DNA from: Chondrus crispus | Lineage: Eukaryota; Rhodophyta; Florideophyceae; Gigartinales; Gigartinaceae | Reading direction: 5' to 3' | DNA length: 64,000 bases | NCBI RefSeq assembly: GCF_000350225.1 | Contig: NW_005178653.1 | Location: forward strand, 248,001 to 312,000 | Shown: positions 1 to 9,362 of the stretch, piece after piece | How positions within the stretch are numbered: position 1 is the first letter of the stretch | Layout of the letters: each line of letters begins with the position of its first letter | Made by a program: the position numbers and the translations under genes | Notes under the pieces: model-generated | What the model saw: the letters and a program-made list of their open reading frames with translations, nothing else | The model's database searches: none | Told to the model about the DNA's origin: nothing

Positions 1-155
1 GCAGGTATCGTTGAAACACAAAACCGTTGTCCGAAGTCCTACTCATTCTACTGCCATCACTGCAACTTTAAAAGTGAGGAATTGCAAGTCCTCCAAGCAC
101 CCCTGCCATCCAGACCTCATACCCGTCTTCGCTCTACAATTGAGGACCTACTGAC

Positions 156-2517
156 ATGCGAACCCTATCCAATTTTGTAGCCCTCCTTCTGCTGTCCGTC
201 GTTTCTGGACAGGGTGTTTTATTCTACGAAGCATCTGTCGAAAACTTCGACCTCGTTAACAACCTGCGTCGAAGCGAGGGAGCGAAGCCGATCCAATGGG
301 ACGAAACGCTTTATCAAAAAACGTTGCAATGGAGCAAGCAGATGTATGAAGAGGACAAACTGTACCACTCCCACTACAATCTGGCTGAAAATGTCGCTTA
401 TGGGTGAGTTATACACTGAAGTGAAGTTCAACTCTGACCGACGAACAACCTGGCATAGACACTAACAATTCTCTGTACCTGTAGGCAAAATTTGTACACA
501 GCGGACGGAGTCGCTCAAGGCTTCTTCCAACAATGGGCCACCAGTACTAAAGGCCACCGCGAAAACATGCTTTCGACTTCCCACACGTGTGGCGCGGTTG
601 CCATCTACGGCGATGGCACGCGCTTCTTCGGGACTCAGATATTCGACCGTTGTGCCCCGGCTGCCACAGCCACGGGGGTTTTATACAACCAATCGATAGA
701 AAATTTCGAGATGGTGAACGTTTTCCGAAACGGGGAAGGTGAGAATAAGATAGTTTGGGATGAGCACTTGTACGAGATGGCTATGAACTGGAGCACGATC
801 ATGTATTATGAACAGAGGCTTTATCACTCAGACTATAATCTCGCAGAGAATGTTGCGGGATCGTAAGTTCGGCACGTTTTCCACCCCTGCAGTGCTATGC
901 ATGACGATATTCTAACTCATGGTGCTCTTGCTTTTACTTTTTGTCATGTTTAGGAACCGGATGTACACGTTCGACACAGTGGCGCAGGGCTTCTTCGATC
1001 AGTGGGAAGGCAGCACGCGCGGTCATCGTGAGAACATGCTTTACTCGTCGCACACATGCGGGGCGGCCGCAATTTTCGGAGACGGCAACGTCTTCTACGG
1101 AACGCAGCTATTCGCATCTTCGTGTCACGCGAGCTCGACGTCGATAGACACTTCTGCTCCAGCCATGCCGACGGAATCACCAAGCTCTATCCCATCACAA
1201 CTCTATATAACTAACCCATCAGCATCGCCAAGCCAAGAATCTCTCGACGACGGCGTCGAAACCCCAGAAATGGAGCCGTCGTCCACTCCAGAGCCTGCTC
1301 GAACGTCATTTCAAACGCTTGAAACTGAGCAATCGCAACCAGCAAGACCAAGCCTGAAGCCCTCGCAGCTCCTTTTCACTTCCGGGTTACCAGCTACATC
1401 GCAATCATCAACGCAGACACAACCGTCGGAAATTCCGGTTCAACCTTCTGATGTCGAGCCGTTGCAATCGCTCGAGGCCCAGGTAGACGTCTCTGGCTCG
1501 ATAGGAGTCAATATCGTCCCCTCTCAAGCGCCCGGGACTGAATTCGCCCAAGTCGGGGCCTCGCCTTTAGTGAATGTGGGACTCGAATCTTCAGCAGAGC
1601 CGTCGAATAACATGGAAGCTGAACCGTCGAGCTCGGACGATTCAAGCTCTTTTCTTGAAGATGTACTAATCTCTACACCACCTAGTATATCCCAGCCGGC
1701 GGCTTTCGTTCAAATTGAGCCATCCGCTGAACCTGTGGAAGTGATGTTCTCGACTGCTCCCTATGTAAGCATTGAACAGACACCAGAGCAGATCCCGTCA
1801 ACATCACCTGCTGTCGCTACGGCGCCAGAAATGAGTCCGTATGCGCCGTACCCGGAGCCATCAGAAGGGCCGGAGATCATCACGGCTGCGGCGCCTGGTC
1901 CGCCAGACTCGTTCTCAAGTACTGCTGAAACGCAGGCGATATCTGAAATTCCATACCCGTCTTTGTACCCGGTCATGCCCAATGGTACCTTTGGGCCCGC
2001 CACACCGAACCCGACAAGAACACCAGAGGTTTTCATCAGTGCGTCCCTTCAACCGACGATGTCCATTTCGCAAGATGCTTTCCCAATGACCAGCCCTGAG
2101 GCGTCCGACGCATCCCCAGCGGCTGAGGACTTCCTCTCTTCCAGCCCTACATTCGATTTAGACCTAACCATGGACTCATTTGAATCAGAAGAGCCCATAG
2201 AATCTTTCGATTTGGCATCGAGCATAGCACCAACAGCCCCGACTGCACCCTCTTCGCCCACTTCTATCTCCACCAGAGCCAGCCCAGTCCCAGTGAAGCC
2301 AGGGGGTGAGTCTTCCAAGGAAGAAGCTACTTTAGTATCCAAACTTCGCAAGCTCGCGCAGAGACTCAACGCCCTCGACCGTGTGCTATCTGTTTGCATA
2401 TCTAGGCTTGGAACAGAGTCGGCGTTCTGCGGGACTGTGGTCAGGCAAATTCAAACGACGAGCGAGATGATTGTGGAGTACGAAGAGAAGCTAGCAACGT
2501 TGCGGGCGGCGCAGTAA
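156..2517 (+). CDS. Secreted double-CAP (SCP/PR-1-like) protein with mucin-like tail, 3 exons
   Basis: I read exons 156-403, 485-862 and 954-2517 (729 aa). Both introns (404-484, GTGAGT...TAG; 863-953, GTAAGT...TAG) are phase 2 and lie at the same place, just after the AENVA motif of each CAP domain. Residues 1-19 form a signal peptide, which supports the ATG at 156. CAP domain 1 spans about residues 26-145 and CAP domain 2 about 150-268. Each keeps the family's cavity residues: the His of 'YHS', the Glu of 'AENVA', and Glu/His of 'GHRENML', plus the late Cys of the 'GTQxF' strand. Residues about 270-665 are rich in Ser, Pro, Thr and Glu, like an O-glycosylated stalk. Residues about 668-729 are a charged helical tail with two Cys. 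CAP proteins are extracellular; their activities vary (lipid binding, defence, wall or matrix roles) and cannot be predicted here. A paralogue follows at 3343. Confidence 0.85.
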
Positions 2518-2791
2518 CGTTGGAGTTTGGCGGTCGTATTAGATGGAGGAGGAACAGGAGGACTTGGTTCGAATCTATTCGCGAACTACTGTACGTCTAG
2601 CTATCAGAAGGTAGCAGATAAACGAACCTGCTATGTGTATAAAAGTACACAGGGTATAGTATAGCTACAGTAACAACAATACTGTTCCCTGGGTGCCGTA
2701 CCTGGTTAGAATGTTGTGGATACAGGGCAGGGAGCTGCCGATCGACACGATTTGCGGTAAACATATCCAACGCAGTTGCTCTTAGCCAGGC

Positions 2792-2877
2792 TTGTTCAGT
2801 TCATCTGAATATTTGTACAGGAAGAAGATATACGAAACCTTCTTCATGTAGAGATGATAGTCAGATGAACTGAACAA
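2792..2877. repeat. 17 bp perfect inverted repeat, 52 bp loop
   Basis: Arms at 2792-2808 (TTGTTCAGTTCATCTGA) and 2861-2877 are perfect reverse complements. It lies about 275 bp after the stop codon of the upstream CAP gene. It could be the terminal repeats of a tiny MITE or a hairpin in the 3' UTR. I see no convincing target duplication. Confidence 0.7.
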
Positions 2878-3273
2878 CCTTCTGGCACCGAGTACTGCCC
2901 TTGCACGGTAGCGCCGCCTCGAAAGTGCCCCGCCACCCCGCCTGTTGATTTTATCGTCCACAAACAGTATTCTCGTCTGTCGCGGGGTGCTGCGACCGTT
3001 TCCCACGACCGCAAACGCTCCGAATCCGTCCGTTTCCAAGTTTGTTGAGTTTGCTCCCAACTCTAGTCATTGATATGCTCCAGAGTCAGTCCTGATATCG
3101 CGTCCTCTCGATTCTGTGAAAAGTCCCGCATGAATGAGCCATCGAGCCATGCTCATCGAAAAAATGGAATCACAACGGGTTGTCTCAGCACGACGACCGT
3201 CCCCGTGGACGGAGACATGAGTCCGGAAGCACTTTCATCCCCTTTGGCATCGAAGCCCCCCAAGCACGGCCCC

Positions 3274-3282
3274 TACAAAAGG
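3274..3282 (+). promoter_or_regulatory. TATA-like motif upstream of second CAP gene
   Basis: TACAAAAGG lies about 65 bp before the ATG at 3343. This is a weak, purely positional suggestion; no such motif is seen before the first CAP gene. Confidence 0.2.
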
Positions 3283-3342
3283 CGACCCCCCGTAAGCCGG
3301 GTGCTTCTACCAAGCGCCGCGCTATTATTCACCTGAGCTAGA

Positions 3343-4239
3343 ATGCAACGCCTCCTACTCCTCGCACTCCTACTGACTCACGCGCTTGGGCAGTCGGGCG
3401 GGCAGCCATACCGCGCCGCCTCGGCAGACAACCTCGACCTGACCAATGCATTCCGTGCGCGCCAAGGCCTCGGTGCGCTGGCGCGAGACGCAAACCTCGA
3501 CAAGCTTGCCATGCAGTGGAGCAAGCATATGTACCTCGCGCGTCGCATGTTCCACTCGCAGTACAACCTCGCCGAGAACGTCGCTGCCGCGTAAGTCACC
3601 CCTGCTCTCTGCCTTAACTCTGCCTACCATCCGGCTTACTAACATATGTACGCACCACTCTCTACCCACCGCCACAGGTTCGGCTCGTACACAAAGGACT
3701 CCGTGTCGCAAGGCTTCTACTCGCAGTGGGAGAACAGCGCGGGGCATCGGGCAAACATGCTCCGCGCGAGCAGCACCTGCGGCGGCGTCGGCATCTACGG
3801 TGACGGCCGCACTTTCTACGGCACGCAGGTGTTCGCAACCTCGTGCGCGGGCGCGGGAGCGCCACAGGCGCCGCGGTCCGTGAGCGCGCCGAGGACGCCC
3901 GCGCCCGTTGGGCGAATGACGCCGGCGCCCATGCCCGCGCCAACGGCGCCAACGCCCGTGTACTCGCAAATGACACCAGAGCCCTTACCGGGGCCGTCCC
4001 CCATGGAGCCGGAGGACGGCGCGGACGCTAGCCCTGAAGCCGTGCCCATTTCGCGCGACGAGAGGCGGCTGAAGCGGGCGGAGAGGCGGCTGCTGCGGCT
4101 GAAGCGGCGGCTGGTGATGTGCCTGGCGCGGACACTTTTCGGGGCGCGCGAGATGTGCGACAAGATCAGGGAAAGGATCGAGGCGCTTACAACTAAAGTT
4201 GGGTCGCCGCGGAGGAGGGGGGCCGTCGCCGTGGCATGA
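3343..4239 (+). CDS. Secreted single-CAP protein, 2 exons
   Basis: Exons 3343-3590 and 3678-4239 encode 269 aa; the intron 3591-3677 is GTAAGT...CAG and phase 2. Exon 1 is 248 nt, the same length as exon 1 of the upstream gene, and the intron sits at the same codon after AENVA, so the two are paralogues. Residues 1-16 are a hydrophobic signal peptide. The CAP domain (about 21-145) keeps 'FHS', 'AENVA', a GHRANML variant (Ala where the upstream gene has Glu) and 'GTQVFATSC'. A Pro/Thr/Met-rich linker (about 150-205) leads to a strongly basic helical tail (about 215-258) with two Cys, spaced much as in the tail of the neighbour. Codons are far richer in G and C than in the first gene, so the pair has diverged in base composition. 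Confidence 0.85.
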
Positions 4240-4760
4240 AACGGTGAGGGAGGCGCGGACGGAGCTGCTCAGCTGCTCGGAGGTGGTAGGGAGATGAAGG
4301 CAGCGTAGTATTAATGCAAGTAGTACCGCCCTAGGGCTTTAACATTGCGCCGTGATTCATTTCCGACCGAATTACCTTAAATCCAATCTTAACACAACAT
4401 GTGATCCAGCTGTTCCACTCTGTTTCGTACAGTACCTCCTACCTGCCCAGTCTCCCTGTTTCCCGCCGCCTTCACTCCTCAACCCCAACCAACCCCAAAG
4501 ATCTGCGTGAGCATGCGGGAGCCCGCTTCGCCGCAGTGGCTACCGCAGACGCGGTGCCATTGAACGAAGCGAACATTTGTTCTATCTCGAGGAAGCCTGC
4601 GCAGGCTCGCAATGGAGGGAGGGGTCGCTAACCGAGGCGAAGGCGAATTCGAAATCTCACAAACGGACGCTACCCTTTACTCTATCTTCCATTAGGCATG
4701 CACCCGCGGCATAGTCTCCACATCCTTCCTTGGATCCCACCAAATAGCAGCGCGTCCGTG
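4240..4760. other. Intergenic DNA, nothing recognised
   Basis: The 3' flank of the second CAP gene. Short open frames such as 4401-4631 have no domain, signal peptide or homologue in the window. I see no repeat or RNA gene. Confidence 0.5.
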
Positions 4761-5241
4761 CCAACGGGCGCGGGCGTCCTCGACGCGCTCACCGACAACG
4801 GCGTTGTGACGCTCCCGCGCCCGCGTACGAGGCTGCTGTAAACACCTGCGTGCCGTAGAAAGTGCGGCCGTCACCGTAGATGCCGACGCCGCCGCAGGTG
4901 CTGCTCGCGCGGAGCATGTTTGCCCGATGCCCCGCGCTGTTCTCCCACTGCGAGTAGAAGCCTTGCGACACGGAGTCCTTTGTGTACGAGCCGAACCTGT
5001 GGCGGTGGGTAGAGAGTGGTGCGTACGTATGTTAGTAAGCCAGATGGTAGGCAAAATTAAGGCAGAGAGCAGGGGTGACTTACGTGGCGGCGACGTTCTC
5101 GGCGAGGTTGTACTGCGAGTGGTACATGCGACGCGCGAGGTACATATGCTTGCTCCACTGCATGGCAAGCTTGTCGAGGTTTGCGTCTCGCGCCAGCGCA
5201 CCGAGGCCTGACGCGCACGGAATCCATTGGTCAGGTCGATA
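4761..5241 (-). pseudogene. Truncated, frameshifted inverted copy of the CAP gene at 3343
   Basis: The minus strand matches the CAP gene at 3343-4239 closely from the 'DLTN' region to just past 'GTQVF', including an 87 bp intron (4997-5083) of the same length as the parent's. It lacks the signal peptide and the start of the domain. One A is missing near 5213 relative to the parent, which breaks the frame before the intron. Downstream the domain's terminal Cys is replaced by Tyr, and the reading frame stops after about 15 more codons. The match ends at about 4761 and 5241. It looks like a recent inverted duplication that never had, or has lost, its 5' end. A few substitutions inside the intron show it is not an identical copy. 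Confidence 0.85.
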
Positions 5242-5533
5242 TTTTCGCCATAGTCATCGCTACAAAAACCTCTCTACCGGATGGGTACCTCGTGCATACC
5301 TACCAGCGTCACCCTTGTTCACTGCAACTTTTGCCATTTCACCTCCTGATCACTGCAAAAATGCACCTGATCGCCCCCCTACATGCAGTATTATCTCTTC
5401 TTTTCTTGTTGTCCTGTTCTGTCCTCATATAAGCACGGGAAAAACATCCTCCGCCTGAAGAGGCTTGCTTAATGAAGAGGTGGAGGATGTTTATCCTATG
5501 CTCGTGGGAAAACATGTGAAGGTACATCGACCT
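5242..5533. other. Unassigned DNA with an inverted-repeat edge
   Basis: The part from about 5470 to 5533 is the reverse complement of 33091-33155, the flank of the second piggyBac copy. The sequence GGGAAAAACATCCTCC (5441 on) and its near reverse complement about 40 bp later form a hairpin that resembles the one at 33.12 kb. No gene is seen. Confidence 0.5.
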
Positions 5534-5630
5534 TGTCGTATCTTACACGTGTACATAGCTCCACCGGTACTTAACACCGCCGTCGCTCCTCCCACAGTAA
5601 ACACGACCGAGGTCTTGAGTCGCTCCTACA
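5534..5630 (+). repeat. 5' LTR of the small Gag-only element
   Basis: 97 bp, starts TGTCGTATC and ends CTCCTACA. It differs from the 3' LTR at about four positions. The bases right after it (GGTTATAGGCCC) resemble, with changes, the complement of an initiator-Met tRNA anticodon arm, the half-tRNA primer used by some Copia elements; this PBS call is weak. Confidence 0.85.
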
Positions 5631-5694
5631 GGTTATAGGCCCTTTTCCTTTTCCGCTTCCACTGCCCACCCCCCTCATCCCCTTTCCATCAAGC

Positions 5695-5810
5695 CTCATT
5701 CAACCGGCCCACGGCCGATCATCACCTCACACGAGCATCCAACCGGCCCACGGCCGATCATCAATCACACAAACACCCCAACCGGCCCCGGCCGTCCATC
5801 TCCACTCACA
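5695..5810 (+). repeat. Three imperfect tandem copies around GGCCCACGGCCGATCATC
   Basis: The untranslated leader before the Gag ORF carries three copies of roughly 45 bp built on CAACCGGCCCACGGCCGATC. They may be a packaging or leader structure; that is inference from position only. Confidence 0.7.
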
Positions 5811-5890
5811 CACGAACCATTCCTCCCCCTGAGACTCTCCTCCTTTCCCTCACATATTTCCCCCCCTCCCCAGCTGCCCTCGCATCCACC

Positions 5891-7354
5891 ATGGAACCGT
5901 CCTCCTCCCATGACAGCCCGCATCTATCCGTCACGCAGCTCACACTCACAAACTACAGTTATTGGTACAACAACCTTGTCCTCGTAGCATCTGTTAACGA
6001 CTGTCACCAACACCTGGACAGCAATCCACCCCCACTCACCGATCCCAACGACCTCCGCCTCTTCACACGCAAGAAACGCCTTGCTCTGGCACTGATCTTT
6101 CACAGCCTCTCCGAAGAAGTTCGCTCCCTCCTGGCCGACAGTGACCTCACCAACCCACCCCATGACTTCTGCAACCGCCTGCACGAGATCACCACTGCCA
6201 ACCCCAGCAATGCACCTTACTTCCTGACTGCCCTTGCCCGAGAAACCACTCTCTGACCAGGCACGCCCATGCTTGATTACATCACATCACACAAAAACAT
6301 ACGCACCCGTATGCGTGCTGTTAATTATCCTGGCATACAGGACACCGGCACTGCAGCACAGTTTTTGCTTGACGGCCTCCGCGACCACCCCGACTACAAC
6401 CCGATCGCCCTGACCCTACATGCCCAATCAAGTTTACTCCCTGTCGAACAGATCGAAGCCCATCTTCTGCACGCCGAGAAATACCTTTCCAAGCAGAACC
6501 CACAGCTCGCCAACCAAACCTACCCTCACCAACGCTCCCCCCGTGCTCTTCGTCACCACGACCCGCCCTCCTGCGGCAACCGCAACGCCCGTCGTCCCAA
6601 CCACTGGCGTGGGAAATGGTGCTCCTTCCACGGAACACCGTCCCATGACACTGAGGAATGCATATCCAAAATGCGCGAGAATATGCGCTACACCGCCGCA
6701 CACCAAAGATACCGCCACACCCCCAAACCAGAAGCCTATGCGCACTGGCAACAATCAACTCTGCCACCCCTTACCCCCAACCACCAGTCACAGCCCAACA
6801 CTTGGACCACACACACGGACCCGAACCCCGACACACCCGCCACTCCGTACGTACTCGACTCCGCCGCCTTCCCGACACACCTCCGCCGAGCACCCCCCCA
6901 CATGCCTCCCTCACATGGATCCACCCTGACCGCAACCGGTTCCCCCTCACCTATCTCGCATCAGGGACCCGTAATTCTACGCCCCCGCGACCCCAACCGC
7001 GAGTCCCCACCCACACGAATCAAGATCCACCGCGCCATCGTCACGCCCCACCTCAAGCACAACCTCCTGTCAATACCGCAACTGTTTTCGCACTGTGATA
7101 CGATTTTCCAAAAAGACAAAACCTTCATCTGCTACCCTCTTCCCGCCCCACCAACATCCTCAATCATTGCCACAGCCCACCTACACAAAGGCCTGTACCA
7201 CGTGCAAATACCGTCATCATCCCAACTCCCCACAGCGTCCCACGCCAACGTCCCCGCCTCATCACCTCCTACTTCCGATCGAGCAAACCACGCCTCCATC
7301 GCCCTCCACTACTTGTCGTATCTAACACGTGTACATAGCTCCACCGGTACTTAA
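5891..7354 (+). pseudogene. Copia-type Gag with protease remnant, one in-frame TGA
   Basis: One reading frame runs from the ATG at 5891 to a stop at 7352-7354 inside the 3' LTR, broken only by TGA at 6254-6256. The N-terminal half ('LTLTNYSYWYNNLVL...') is a UBN2/Copia Gag domain. Near 6619-6660 lies a zinc-knuckle variant, C-x2-H-x4-H-x4-C, with His in place of the second Cys. Near 6850-6880 'VLDSAAFPTHL' aligns with the Copia protease active site, with Ala where Gly is expected. 'HNLLSIPQL' and 'LHKGLYHV' later match the end of the protease and the pre-integrase segment. The frame is otherwise open over 480 codons, so loss of function is recent, or the TGA is read through. Confidence 0.8.
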
Positions 7355-7410
7355 CACCGCCGTCGCTCCTCCCACAGTAAACACGACCAAGGTCTTGAGT
7401 CTCTCCTACA
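7314..7410 (+). repeat. 3' LTR of the small Gag-only element
   Basis: TGTCGTATC...CTCCTACA, followed by the second GACCT target copy at 7411-7415. It provides the stop codon of the Gag frame. Confidence 0.85.
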
Positions 7411-7803
7411 GACCTTCAGCGGGAGATTTCCCACGTGTGGCACTTGTCACCATTCGGACCAATTGGGTCCACAATGAAAGGTCCACTGTCCCGGGGTTAG
7501 TCCCCGGACAGTACAGTACCTACTGTAAATGTATGATATTCCGCTGACACGACCCCCTCCCCAGACCCGAACCCGGGCGGGTGCAACATATCCCCTTCAC
7601 TGTATCGTGGACAAAATTGTCCACAAGAGCACGCAAATGCAACCCAACTTCTAAGCAAGATACAAATAAGCCACAAACCTCGGTCTAGATGTTTACAGTG
7701 TCCTTTTAGACCAATAAAATGAGTTTGGGCAGCTCAAATTGAGCGGGCACCAAGTTATTGGCTCATCGCGTTCAATGATCCACTTGACACATGTGAAAAT
7801 ATT
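7411..7803. other. piggyBac 5' flank and putative 5' terminal repeat
   Basis: 7411-7625 is the reverse complement of about 32878-33095. From about 7590 the inward sequence (TATCCCCTTCACTG..., then palindrome GTGGACAAAATTGTCCAC at 7607-7624) resembles the inward sequence at the opposite end of the second copy (TTATCCCTTCCACTGTCG and TGTGGACACATGTGTCCACA at 21714-21756). I take these as the element's inverted termini. A flanking TTAA, expected for piggyBac, is not evident, so the exact ends are unresolved. Confidence 0.5.
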
Positions 7804-8640
7804 ATGATAAACTTGTGTTCTGTAGAAGTTATGCTCACTTTTGAGGTCTCTGGAGGTCCACTACGATGTTTACCTCACCCATGTCAACCGGAAGCCTTCC
7901 TTTCCATTTCACCAAATGTCAGGACAACCTTCCAGCCCCCTCAACAATGCCCCTCAACCCTCAATTGGGGGGATGACATTCCACTGGCCGTGCTCATGCG
8001 ACATGATGACAATGTCTACAGTGAATCGTTTCACAATACCACAGTCGCGACCGGCAGTGCCCAAATTGAAGACTATGAACCTCCTGTCCCAATCCGAAAA
8101 TCCAGAAAACAACCACCTTTTCCTACTGTAATCCCTACGTTTTTCCTCTTCCGTTTGAGGCGCAAAGACGCCAAATGACGGGAACTGCCCGCTTACGTTC
8201 TCGTGAGTTCTCGCATACATCAATGTCTGTGTTTCAGAGGGTTTTTCTGACAAAATAATAACGATAGTCTCCGAGAATACAAATAAATATTCCGAGATAA
8301 AGAGACATGAGGAGGGGCACACGCGGCCTTGGTGGCCTGCCGCAAACATAGAAATAAATGGGGGTTTGGGAGTACTGTTGTACATGGGCCTCCACAAATA
8401 GGCTTGTATCGAAGACTACTGGAGCCGGGCCGAAGATACCCCGGTCCATGCAGTATCAAAGGTAATGTCCATGGCCAAGTTTCAGGAATTGAAGCGCTAC
8501 ATACAAATTTGCGATCCGCACGGCGATAATGGAAAATCGTTCTTCTTTGGTAAGGTGGAACCGCTATTCAGCCATGTACGAAAAACCTGCAAGGCTGTCT
8601 GGACGCCTGACTGTCGGGTGTCAGTTAACGAGATGATGGT
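7804..8640 (+). pseudogene. piggyBac-type transposase, 5' half (copy 1), disrupted
   Basis: An acidic N-terminal segment (to 8178, with 'DDIPLAVLM') is followed, after a frame change or small intron (GTGAGT at 8201), by a clear piggyBac N-terminal domain: 'RPWWPAANIEI', 'LLYMGLHK', 'IEDYWS', 'MSMAKFQELKRYI', to 8640. TAG at 8399-8401 interrupts it. The first catalytic Asp of the DDD triad, expected in 'S-V-D-E-M-M', is Asn (codon 8627-8629). The frame is cut at 8640 by a Gypsy LTR; the catalytic core and Cys-rich end that should follow are only present in the second copy at 21.9-23.2 kb. Both the stop and the Asp-to-Asn change are shared with that copy. Confidence 0.85.
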
Positions 8641-9285
8641 TGTAGCATAAGCGCGGATCAGAATTAGAATTAGATCGCGTGCGCGCACACACGTGTACTG
8701 TAAGGACTGTCAGGACGCCCGCACACACGTGTATCATCGGCACGCGCGCGCACACGTGTATTGACAGCGCTACAGTAGCTGAGTACGGTAGCTCAGCACT
8801 GTGACGCGCTACAGTGCAGTACGGACTGTACTGTAGCCCTGTATGATAGACGCGATAGACGCCTAACTGTATATTAAACCACGGGAACCGACGGCGGGGA
8901 GAAGGCAAGCATCGGCTTGGCCAGACCCTCACCGTGGGCTAACCCGGAACGCTTACTATAACTCGGGCACGCTCTCTCTGTTCGCGTTTTAGAGTAGAAG
9001 GACACGGGTAGCGGGCGCGTACGTGCGCGTGTGAGCTAGAATTTGCCTCCGTCCGTCGGTACTGGAACGTCACCCAGTGCCGCGCCGGGGCGTCGAGGCG
9101 TCGATCCGCTCGAGCGGACGCGGTAGATCTACCGCGTACACTAACGCGTTCGCGACCTACCACCGCGACCGGCCCGTGTCCTTCCTCACGCGTTGCTTAC
9201 TGGTCCTTTCTGTTCTTCTCGCGTTCTACAGGGTCTCTTACGCGAACTCTGCATACACCCCTGCCGTTGGGGTGTTTATGCTACA
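8641..9285 (+). repeat. Gypsy LTR, subfamily A (5' LTR of copy 1)
   Basis: 645 bp, TGTAGCATAAGC...TTTATGCTACA. It is the near-identical reverse complement of the solo LTR at 23171-23813 and sits at the homologous base of piggyBac. It contains CACGTG-type motifs, repeated TACTGTAG motifs and hairpins shared with the other LTRs of the window. Confidence 0.9.
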
Positions 9286-9286
9286 G

Positions 9287-9306
9287 TGGTCTCCTGACCT
9301 AGAAGA
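9287..9306 (+). promoter_or_regulatory. Primer binding site of Gypsy copy 1
   Basis: TGGTCTCCTGACCTAGAAGA starts one base after the LTR. TGG complements a tRNA 3' CCA end. The minus-strand element has the same sequence at its LTR edge with C for T at one place. The primer tRNA is not identified. Confidence 0.6.
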
Positions 9307-9362
9307 CTCTCAAGATCGAACCGAGAAGACTATCGTTTACCTCCGCGTCCGTACGCATCGAG

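Larger units (their letters stand above)
2518..3342. other. Intergenic region between two CAP genes
   Basis: This holds the presumed 3' UTR of the first CAP gene, a long-armed inverted repeat (see 2792-2877) and the upstream region of the second CAP gene. Short open frames here (for example 2782-3060 minus and 3070-3336 plus) show no recognisable domain and I do not call them. Confidence 0.5.
5534..7410 (+). mobile_element. Non-autonomous Copia-like LTR element (Gag plus protease remnant only)
   Basis: Two 97 bp direct repeats with TG...CA ends (5534-5630 and 7314-7410) flank 1.7 kb. The element is bordered by a perfect 5 bp duplication, GACCT (5529-5533 and 7411-7415). The uninserted site exists once at 33091-33095 on the other strand. 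Only a Copia-type Gag and the start of a protease/pre-integrase region remain; integrase, reverse transcriptase and RNase H are absent. This is the layout of 'TR-GAG' type elements, which must be mobilised by enzymes made elsewhere. Confidence 0.9.

Noticed and set aside
2563..2580. GGTTCGAATC, B-box-like, after the first CAP gene
   Set aside because: No matching A box or acceptor stem upstream at tRNA distance.
8220..8459. Minus-strand frames over piggyBac copy 1 (also 7954-8397), mirrored at 23995-24500
   Set aside because: The plus strand gives the recognisable transposase domain; the opposite frames are shadows.
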